From NCBI GenBank assembly GCA_019745505.1, contig JAIETE010000239.1:1-38947 (forward strand): a stretch of DNA of 38,947 nucleotides, given 5' to 3'. The number at the start of each line of letters is the position of its first letter. Position 1 is the stretch's first letter. The notes beneath the pieces are model-generated. The model ran no database searches, was not told where the DNA came from, and worked only from the letters and a program-made list of their open reading frames with translations. The position numbers and the translations under genes are program-made. This DNA is from Candidatus Obscuribacterales bacterium (GTDB lineage Bacteria; Cyanobacteriota; Vampirovibrionia; Obscuribacterales; Obscuribacteraceae). This document shows positions 23,792 to 31,600 of this stretch, in pieces.

Positions 23792-25636
23792 TTGGCAGAC
23801 ATTTCCGATTCTACGAAGCGAAATTTTTCAGTCGTTGACCCCCTCAAGGTCAATATAGAAAATCCACACAGCGCCGTCATTTCATTCGAAATGCCAGAGC
23901 AAGTCGAACGCCTGCAGTGCGATCTGCTTGTCGTGGGAGGAGGAATGGGCGGAGTTTCTGCAGCTCTTTCCGCACTGAGAGCCGCCCATGAAATCCGTTA
24001 TGCGTCCGCTCAACCTTTAGTCATACTGACAGAAGAAACAGACTGGCTGGGCGGACAAATGACATCGCAGGGCGTATCAGCTCTCGATGAAAACCACCTG
24101 GTGGAAATAAGCGGCGCGGCGCGGAGCTATCAGAAATTTAGAAACGAAATACGGGCTCGATACAAAAGTGAATTCAAACTGGTTCAATGGGCCAATGACG
24201 AACCGTGGCTCAATCCAGGCGATTGCTGGGTGAGCTGGCTGGCGTTCGAACCAAAATTTGCGCTGGACGAAATTGAAAAACTCTTGAACCCATACGAAAG
24301 CAGCCGACAGCTATCGAAAAGATTGCGAACGAAGGCCGTCTACGCAAGAACTGAGATCTCAGCGGCAGATTCAACACAAAAGAAAATCACGTCCGTTGGT
24401 TTCTACGATTTTGCACGCAGCAAAGTCTTTGAAGTAGAAGCAAAAGTAGTAATCGATGCAACAGAGCTAGGTGACCTGCTGCCAATGGCAGGCTTGAAGT
24501 ATCGAAGCGGAGCCGAGTCGAAAGCAGAGACAGGCGAAGCGCACGCTCCTGAAATAGCTCGCCCTGAGAACGTTCAAGATTTCACTTATCCGTTTGTAAT
24601 CGAGTATCGACCAGGCACCAATAACGTCATTGAAAAGCCTCAACACTACGAGCAATTCAATGCAGCAGGGAAGTTCTCGCTGGAAGGCTATCCTATGTTC
24701 GCATGCAAACTGAAAGGCGAAGGCGATGACATGCGCATCGACAAACTTCCTTTCTGGGAGTACCGTCGACTCATTTCCTCGAAGCTATTCGAATCCGGCG
24801 AATATCCGTTTGATGTCGCAATGATTAATTGGAATAGCAACGACCTGCGAATGCAGAACATTATCGATGTCGAAGCGAATACACAAGCAGAACGACTTGC
24901 GCTCGCAAAGGCTCTCAGCCTCGGTTTTCTCTACTGGCTGCAAACAGAAGCACCGCGCGACGACGGCGGTTTCGGCTATCCGGAATTCTATCTTCGCACC
25001 GACGTTTTGGGCTCATCCGACGGACTCTCGAAATACCCTTATATTAGAGAGTCGCGTCGCATAGTAGCGCAACATACAATTGTCGAAGAAGAGATTGTCG
25101 CGGCAAGCAATCCCGACGCACGAGCGCATCTCTTCTCTGATTCCGTCGGCATTGGGCGCTACCCTGTGGATATTCACGGCGAACAAGATGTGCCGGGAGC
25201 AGCGCAACATACAAAACCTTTTCAGATTCCACTGGGCGCACTCATTCCGAAAGACGCCGCCAACCTTCTGCCTGCCTGTAAAAACATCGGCACCACGCAT
25301 GTTACCAATGGCTCCTACAGACTGCACCCAATCGAATGGTCGATAGGAGAGGCACAAGGAGTCGCGGCGGTACTCAGCCTGAAAAACAGCTTAGCGCCCT
25401 GTAATCTTCCGGCATCAAAAGAACTCGTGCGCCAGTTGCAAGAAATTCTAATCGACAGGGGAGTGCCTCTCTTTTGGTTCAATGACGTGCCGACAGACCG
25501 CCCTGATTTTGCCGCTATCCAAAAACTGGCAATCTTCGGAAACGCTACGCTGGACAGCGAAACACTCGCATTTCGACCAGATAGTCCTGCCTCGCGCCAA
25601 CTGTTGAACAAGGGCGCTGTTGCAAGAAATAAGTGA
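23792..25636 (+). CDS. FAD-dependent oxidoreductase
   Basis: A 614-aa flavoprotein of the FAD_oxidored type. The dinucleotide-binding loop is VVGGGMGGVSAAL (47-59), followed after a strand by LTEETDWLGGQMTSQGVSAL, characteristic of this family. A second flavin contact lies near the C-terminus: IPLGALIPKDAANLLPACKNIGTTHVTNGSYRLHPIEWSIGEAQGVAA. The substrate is unknown; relatives are annotated loosely, some near polysaccharide-degrading genes. No signal peptide or membrane segment. The start is TTG 23792 with GGTGA upstream. The next ATG (23891) would keep the nucleotide-binding fold but has no good ribosome-binding site. It lies after the LTxxQ terminator and before the subtilase cluster; the 220 bases to the subtilase argue for separate transcription. 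Confidence 0.88.
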   Translation: MADISDSTKRNFSVVDPLKVNIENPHSAVISFEMPEQVERLQCDLLVVGGGMGGVSAALSALRAAHEIRYASAQPLVILTEETDWLGGQMTSQGVSALDENHLVEISGAARSYQKFRNEIRARYKSEFKLVQWANDEPWLNPGDCWVSWLAFEPKFALDEIEKLLNPYESSRQLSKRLRTKAVYARTEISAADSTQKKITSVGFYDFARSKVFEVEAKVVIDATELGDLLPMAGLKYRSGAESKAETGEAHAPEIARPENVQDFTYPFVIEYRPGTNNVIEKPQHYEQFNAAGKFSLEGYPMFACKLKGEGDDMRIDKLPFWEYRRLISSKLFESGEYPFDVAMINWNSNDLRMQNIIDVEANTQAERLALAKALSLGFLYWLQTEAPRDDGGFGYPEFYLRTDVLGSSDGLSKYPYIRESRRIVAQHTIVEEEIVAASNPDARAHLFSDSVGIGRYPVDIHGEQDVPGAAQHTKPFQIPLGALIPKDAANLLPACKNIGTTHVTNGSYRLHPIEWSIGEAQGVAAVLSLKNSLAPCNLPASKELVRQLQEILIDRGVPLFWFNDVPTDRPDFAAIQKLAIFGNATLDSETLAFRPDSPASRQLLNKGAVARNK

Positions 25637-25857
25637 CATCGCCCCCCTGTCAGCAAAACCAAGATTTGTGTAATCCGGCTTCTCATAATCGGACTAACCA
25701 GCCTACCTTCACTATAATTGTCGTAAAGATCTACCGGTATACGCCTGCGTTTGACGCCCTATGGAAAAAGCCTGAGAGCGTACCGGCTAAGAGATTCCCT
25801 CGAATACCACCGACAAGCGGAGTTCAAAACAAGTTGAATAAGCTAGCGCTCAGCTTT

Positions 25858-27075
25858 ATGACACGCGCGAAATCAGCGCTGGTTTTTCTTTTCTTGCTAT
25901 TCCTGTTTGCTTGTTCAACAAGCGCCAATGCCGCAGATGAATCGCTTATCGTCTGCACAAAAGCCAAAGCCAAAGTCGATGCAGTTCGAGCTGAGTTGAC
26001 ATCACTCGGATGCACTATCCTCTCGGAGATTCCATTCAAAAAAGGCAAGTTTACAATCTTCCAAGTGCAGCCGACCGGAGATATCAGCGCTACCGTCGCT
26101 CTCATCTACAAAATCAAAGGCATCAGCAGCGTAGAAAGAACCCCGCAGTCAACATTCCAGGCAAGTGGGTTCTGTGGAGTCAACGATCCCGATTTTCCTT
26201 CGCAATATGGACTTCAGACAGTCAAGTGGACTGATGCGATTTGCACAATGAAATTGCTCGGGATCGGTCAAAGAGCAATCCCAAGACTCACACTTATCGA
26301 TAGTGGTTGCGCAAAGGTAAACAGTGGCGACGAAATGAACGACGTCACACAGTTCAATTTCGTTGATGGGGCCAATGGAGTTCCGGAATTTGCATTCGAT
26401 GCCGAGGTGCACGGTACAGCTGTATGCGCGATCGTAGGCGCCAAGTCAGACAACGCAAATTACATTGCCGGAGTCGGCTCGCACACTCTCCCGGTAAAAA
26501 TTGTTTCTTGTAGAACCAGCAATGGACTAACCTTTCGCACTATCGACGTTATCTCCGCAATGGTCTGGTGCGTAGACAATCAAGCGGCGCGTGGCGGACC
26601 CGGCGTGGTCAACATTAGCGTCAATTCGTTTGGATTGCCCAAATACAATGGTTCTTTCGTCATTCAGGAAATCGCCAGGAACGCGCGATTGCAGGGCGAT
26701 CTCTTTGTCAACGCATCAGGCAACGATTCACTAGTCGATTCAAGTCCGGAAAGATTTATGCGCAGGGTTCTCGCGCTGGACGAAAACAATCTTCTGGCAT
26801 CATTCTCCAATACCGGTCCGTTCAAAGCTGCAGGACCAGGAGTAATGATCGCCACCTTTGACAGTCCAAACTCGATTGCCTTCGGCACCGGCACTTCTTT
26901 CGCATCGCAATTCTGGACCGGCGCTATTTGCTTACTGCAGTCGCTCAATCCTGCTCTGAATGCCGTTGATGCCGACGCAATCGTCTATCGCACCGCATAC
27001 ACGACAACGGAAGGCTACAAAGTTCCCGATATACAGAAAGCAGTTCTACGCTCCGCATTGTTTCCTTGGATGTAG
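25858..27075 (+). CDS. Secreted subtilisin-like (S8) serine protease, copy 1
   Basis: A complete 405-aa S8-family protease. Signal peptide MTRAKSALVFLFLLFLFACS, cleavage probably after ANA. A short inhibitor-type prodomain (about 27-98) has two cysteines (IVC and GCTIL). The catalytic triad is visible: Asp148 in LIDSG, His185 in HGTAV, Ser347 in GTSFAS, with oxyanion-hole Asn285 in NASGND. No C-terminal anchoring or beta domain follows, so it should be a free extracellular or periplasmic endopeptidase. The frame is open back to 25633, but the export signal points to ATG 25858; TTG 25834 with a distant GGAG is an alternative. The 3' end overlaps or abuts the next gene. It is closely related to the gene at 37899. 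Confidence 0.93.
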   Translation: MTRAKSALVFLFLLFLFACSTSANAADESLIVCTKAKAKVDAVRAELTSLGCTILSEIPFKKGKFTIFQVQPTGDISATVALIYKIKGISSVERTPQSTFQASGFCGVNDPDFPSQYGLQTVKWTDAICTMKLLGIGQRAIPRLTLIDSGCAKVNSGDEMNDVTQFNFVDGANGVPEFAFDAEVHGTAVCAIVGAKSDNANYIAGVGSHTLPVKIVSCRTSNGLTFRTIDVISAMVWCVDNQAARGGPGVVNISVNSFGLPKYNGSFVIQEIARNARLQGDLFVNASGNDSLVDSSPERFMRRVLALDENNLLASFSNTGPFKAAGPGVMIATFDSPNSIAFGTGTSFASQFWTGAICLLQSLNPALNAVDADAIVYRTAYTTTEGYKVPDIQKAVLRSALFPWM

Positions 27076-27719
27076 TCAGTTTGTCTAGTCGATCGAGATT
27101 TGCCCTTTTATTGTTGGCACTTGGTTGCTTCGTACTTCTTCAGAGAACAAAAGCCGACGCTGCAGCCGGAGACTGGCTCGTAACGGTGAAAACCAGCACA
27201 CTCGAAAAGTGTCTTGACTTTCCGGACTCCAAATTCAAACCGGTGATCAGGGCAAGCGTCTATTTCGAGCAGGGTCTTTCGGACTTGAGCGAAGAAGAAA
27301 AAGAGATGCAAAAGCGTGGGGCAATACCCGACGAAGAAATCAAATCGACTAAATTTGAAGATGTCTTTTTCAGCCACATGCACATTCTCGGGCTGAAGCG
27401 ATACTTGCAGTTGCGCATGAAAGAAGGCACTCCAGGCATTATCAGGATTTTGCCAAGCAATTCAATGTCGAAACAAGAAGAAGCTAACGCCGCTGCAAAT
27501 ACAACCCTCAGGCTCTTTATAAACCTGTATCTGAAGAAAGCGGCTCTCCGGTCAGTGTTTGTTCCCAGAGACATTTTTGACACTTACGTTTCTGAATTAC
27601 AGCGCTACGGGTTTCGCATGGAGAATGTCATTCCCGGCACCACCAACCGCGCTCTGCTGATTCTCTCCGTCAAATCCGAACCGGCAGGACGATCTTGCCA
27701 CATGGGCTATGGCTACTAA
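27066..27719 (+). CDS. Exported protein of unknown function
   Basis: A 217-aa protein I do not recognise. The N-terminus SRSRFALLLLALGCFVLLQ is a signal peptide, with cleavage probably after ADA. The mature part is mixed alpha/beta: strands such as GDWLVTVKTS, a charged segment (LSEEEKEMQKRGAIPDEEIKS), a helix (GLKRYLQLRMKEG), and a helical stretch TTLRLFINLYLKKAALRSVFV. Near the end there is a strand pair, ENVIPGTTNRALLILSVKS. No catalytic motif is evident. The start is a TTG at 27066 (overlapping the subtilase stop) or at 27081. It lies between the subtilase and the TadG-like gene with almost no spacing, so the three are probably co-transcribed and may act together at the cell surface. Confidence 0.75.
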   Translation: MDVVSLSSRSRFALLLLALGCFVLLQRTKADAAAGDWLVTVKTSTLEKCLDFPDSKFKPVIRASVYFEQGLSDLSEEEKEMQKRGAIPDEEIKSTKFEDVFFSHMHILGLKRYLQLRMKEGTPGIIRILPSNSMSKQEEANAAANTTLRLFINLYLKKAALRSVFVPRDIFDTYVSELQRYGFRMENVIPGTTNRALLILSVKSEPAGRSCHMGYGY

Positions 27720-27727
27720 GGTGTTTT

Positions 27728-28657
27728 ATGTCTTTTGATTCCAACCCACCAGCCTGGAAGCGCTCAAGATTACAGAGCGGCAACATGACTCTGATGATTG
27801 CTTTAGCTGCCATCGGAATCGTAGCTATCTTCGCAATCGGGCTTACAGTCTCGATTCTTCTTCTATCTCAGAAAAGGTCGCAAAATCAAACGGAAGAGTT
27901 GGCTCTCAAGTTGAGCACACAGCTCAACAAAGACAATTGGACCGGCAACATGAATAATCTGGTCGGATTTTCTCGAGAGCTTGTTTACTCATCAAGACAA
28001 GATCTCGACAACATCACATCGAAACACCCAAGACTGAAGCCACTGGCCATACAGCTTCTGGAAGAATCCAGACAAGCGGCTTTACTAGTAAATGAAGAGA
28101 GAAGAAATTTGATCTTGGCGGAATTGAAGGAACTCAAAAAGTCCATTGAAAAGCAAGCTTCAAGCACCGCTTCGGCAAATTCTTCTATTTCATTGCCGCT
28201 CGTCAATACTGAAAAACCTGCAGTAGTAAGCGTGGATGCCGGATATCTAGAGGGAGTTCCAAGCAATGTTTATCTTTCAGAAGGAATTCCGGAGCTGAAA
28301 GAATTCGACATCCAAGCGAAATACGCAAAGGCTAGCAGCAAAGTATTTGACGCCGGTATCAGCGCAAGACTTCCGGCCCCGGATGACGACCTGGAATTTC
28401 CTCTGGCATCTTTGCCCGCACCAGCCAAGGGTACCATTGCTCCCGCGCGTCTTGCAGCGAACAATGTCTTCCGCAAAATCATTACTGTAATGCCGAACAC
28501 TGAGGCAAACCTGGCAAAATGCAATCAACTTCCTTCGGCGGTGCAAATAGAATCAGCAGTAGTAGTTTCTTCTCCGGCAGCAAAAGATGCCGCAAAAGGC
28601 GCAATCAAATTGAAGGTTACTTCGGCAGCGCCCGGAGCCACTCTGACTTTGCCATGA
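27728..28657 (+). CDS. TadG-like membrane protein
   Basis: A 309-aa protein with the N-terminal pattern of Tad/TadG-type pilus-associated proteins: a short basic segment (WKRSRLQSGNMT) followed at once by a transmembrane helix (LMIALAAIGIVAIFAIGLTV). The rest is exported and mostly helical in the first half (NLVGFSRELVYSSRQDLDNI, LLVNEERRNLILAELKELKK), then extended and Ser/Ala/Pro-rich to a strand-like end (IKLKVTSAAPGATLTL). No VWA domain is seen, unlike full-length TadG. AAGG precedes the ATG, which lies 8 bases after the previous stop. Other Tad pilus genes are absent from the window. Its stop is separated by a single base from the stop of the convergent adhesin gene. Confidence 0.68.
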   Translation: MSFDSNPPAWKRSRLQSGNMTLMIALAAIGIVAIFAIGLTVSILLLSQKRSQNQTEELALKLSTQLNKDNWTGNMNNLVGFSRELVYSSRQDLDNITSKHPRLKPLAIQLLEESRQAALLVNEERRNLILAELKELKKSIEKQASSTASANSSISLPLVNTEKPAVVSVDAGYLEGVPSNVYLSEGIPELKEFDIQAKYAKASSKVFDAGISARLPAPDDDLEFPLASLPAPAKGTIAPARLAANNVFRKIITVMPNTEANLAKCNQLPSAVQIESAVVVSSPAAKDAAKGAIKLKVTSAAPGATLTLP

Positions 28658-28658
28658 A

Positions 28659-31600
28659 TTATTTCATCGCCGTCAACCGCGGTTTGAAATAGTGTTGATA
28701 CTGACCCGCTCCGTTCATCTGTAAAACGATAGCGGCAGTCTTGAGCATGTGCCCTGCTGCTTGCTTGCCTTGTGGATGATATGACTTGAACATAGTCTTG
28801 AGCGGCAGTACCGAGTCCATTGCGCTTATCACCGAGAATTCAGAAATATGCGCTCTGGTGCCGTTTTTGATTTCGGTCGAAAGGTTACGGTGGGCAATCG
28901 ATTCAATCGCATTGATTTGAGCGAACTCGGCTTGATGATGCGGAGTAACCATTGCATGTCGACCCGGAGAGAGCACAATGCTGTGTCCATTCGATTCAAC
29001 AACAACTGAACCTTTGCGTTTGTCATCGACATCATAAACAGCCAGGCCTGCGGCGCTTGCCGAGACCAATACAACGGCTCGGGAACCTACATGCACGCAG
29101 CCAAAAGGTGTCTCAACGACGGTGTCACGGAATGGAACTATAAGCATATTGCCTGAATCCAATCGAGCTTTCTCACCCAATGGAATAAACTTCACCGAAG
29201 AATCGCCGGACACTTTTCCGGACAGAAGCGGGCTGTCGCTGCAAATAACTCCGTCGGTTTCGCGAGTAAATCGAGCGAACCCGACCGCAAATGAATCGTC
29301 ATTATCCATCGCGTCGACTAGCGCGCCGGACAAAATCGATGCATTGCTTGCAGTCATTAGCGTCGCATTATTGGCTGATTGGACTTGCGCTGAGGAATCA
29401 AGCTTAGGTATGGAAAGGTCAGCGGTGAATGTGTTGTACTCACTGGTCGCCACAATGCCTTTAGAGGCAAGAGCGTTCGACGACTCTGTGGAGCCGACTC
29501 CAATTGCAGGAACAGCCTGAATCTGAGCGGCAGAGACTCGAGGTTCTCGAACAGGTGGGTCTGCCAACACCAGCGATTGATCACCCAATATGATTGGTCG
29601 GTTGTTTATTGAATTGAAAACTACATTCACGCCCTTTGCGTTTACTGTAGCCAATCCCTCCGAAGTCACCGTTCCGGTTGGTCCAAAGTAGATAATGCCT
29701 CTTCCGGAAAACTGCGCATCGATACCTGCCGGAGCCGTACCAGGAGGTACAGGGTTGGTGCCCGTTTTCAGCACCGGACCAAAAACTATGTTGACCGGCT
29801 TGCCCTTGCCCAAAGTCTGCACGGTAGCATTTTGACCTACTCTGATCGAACCTGTGACAGTGTTGTTGTTCTGCAGAGTGATTCCGCCGTTGACTGCTGT
29901 CAGCAACCCGGAATCGACAACCTCGAGCAACGATCCAAGGTTCTGTGAGATTACGATAGAACCCGCGGCAGCCGTAATATCGAATAGCTTCGTATCCGAA
30001 TTCGAATTCAGAGTAAATCCTTTTTGGCCGAAGGAATCATGCACAGTAAGCGCCGCTGATGTGAAAAGACTCGTAATACCGACTATGCCATTTGATTGTG
30101 CAACCAGATCAGGCGTGTTGGTGAGCAGTGGCACCTTGCCGCCGATGGCTCCGGTTCCCGAAGCAATCATGGTTAAGTCACTGCTGGCGTCTATCACAAC
30201 TCCGGAATTAGCAAGAATTGAACCTTTGGCGCCAGTGACCAACAAAATCGACGGAGCATTCATAGCACCGTTCTGTATCACTTTGATGCCGCCCAAGCCA
30301 TTGTTGATAGCAATGAAACCGGTAGAGCCAAAGGCCGAAAGGTCGCCCAATACACCATTCTTGGTTGCCACACCGCTCTTGACGGAAAAGGCAGTCGAAG
30401 ATCTCGACGACAGAACTATGCCACCACCCAATCCACTGCCCACACCACTGGCGTTGATTGAACCTTGAACTACGAGTGTGCCACCTCTAGCTCCTACGGT
30501 GCCAGCTTGCAGTGAATAGAAAGCGCCATCCCAATTTCCAATAGCCGATTGCGGGCCTGCCGTCATAAAACCAGGATCCACAGTCAGCGCGCCACCGACT
30601 GAAATATCAATCTGACCTCCATTTCCTCCAGCGCCACCACTCTCGGCAGAGATATTGAGGAAATTGACCGGTGGCTTGGCGCTGATGATTGCGGACGGAT
30701 TGACAATAAATGTTGACACCGTACTTCCGGAACGATAGGAAATAAGTCCACCATCGCCAGTTCCTATGCCATTTGCAGACAAAGTCAGTGGATTAATCAA
30801 ACTGCTGACGTACTGAATCGCAGTCGAACCTGTAAGAGTGATCGCACCTCCGTCACCATTCGCCCCTGTAGCATTGGCCTGACTGAGAAACAAAGTGTCA
30901 TTCAAAAACAACGTGCCAATGGAATTAACCCCTGCATTCAAGGAGATGCGGGCACCGCTTCCATTTGCACCGGACAGATTGATCGAACCACCGTCAACTA
31001 CAACGTTTCCAACAGCACGAACGATGAGCCCGCCGCCACCGGCACCGCCAGTGCCAACGACCGCTCCCGAGCCCAATGTGACGCTTCCACCGAAAAACGC
31101 ATCGACACTCCCGCCCGACCCTGCTCCCGGAGCAGACACATCGAAGGAATACAAACCTGCACTGGAAACATCGACTGCACCGGCGGAGCGAAGAGTGAGT
31201 CCGACAAATCCACCGTTGCCGCTGCCCGTACCAACTGACTGAAGGGTCAAGTGACTGCCGGCAAAACTGATTACGTCGGCTGCCAGATTAATACTGCCGC
31301 CGTCGTTATTGGAGCCGGTAGCATTTGCTTGAGAAAGAAATGCAGTCGAATTCAAGTTTAATACGCCGGAACCATCCCGACCAGCAATCAAGCTGATGCG
31401 GGCACCGTCTCCATCGGCACCGGTCAAATCGATGCCACCGGCATTGACGGTGATGTTTCCATCGGCGCTGACAATTGCCCCACCTCCGTCGTCGCCGCCA
31501 GTACCCTTAATCCCATTGCTATCGATGGTTACATCCCCGGCAAATGTAGCGGTTGCAGTTCCGCCGCTGCCGGACCCCAGAGCGCTCACATCAAGGATAA

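Noticed and set aside
25633-25857. N-terminal extension of subtilase copy 1
   Set aside because: The export signal begins at 25858 (or 25834). Copy 2 also starts directly with its signal peptide.
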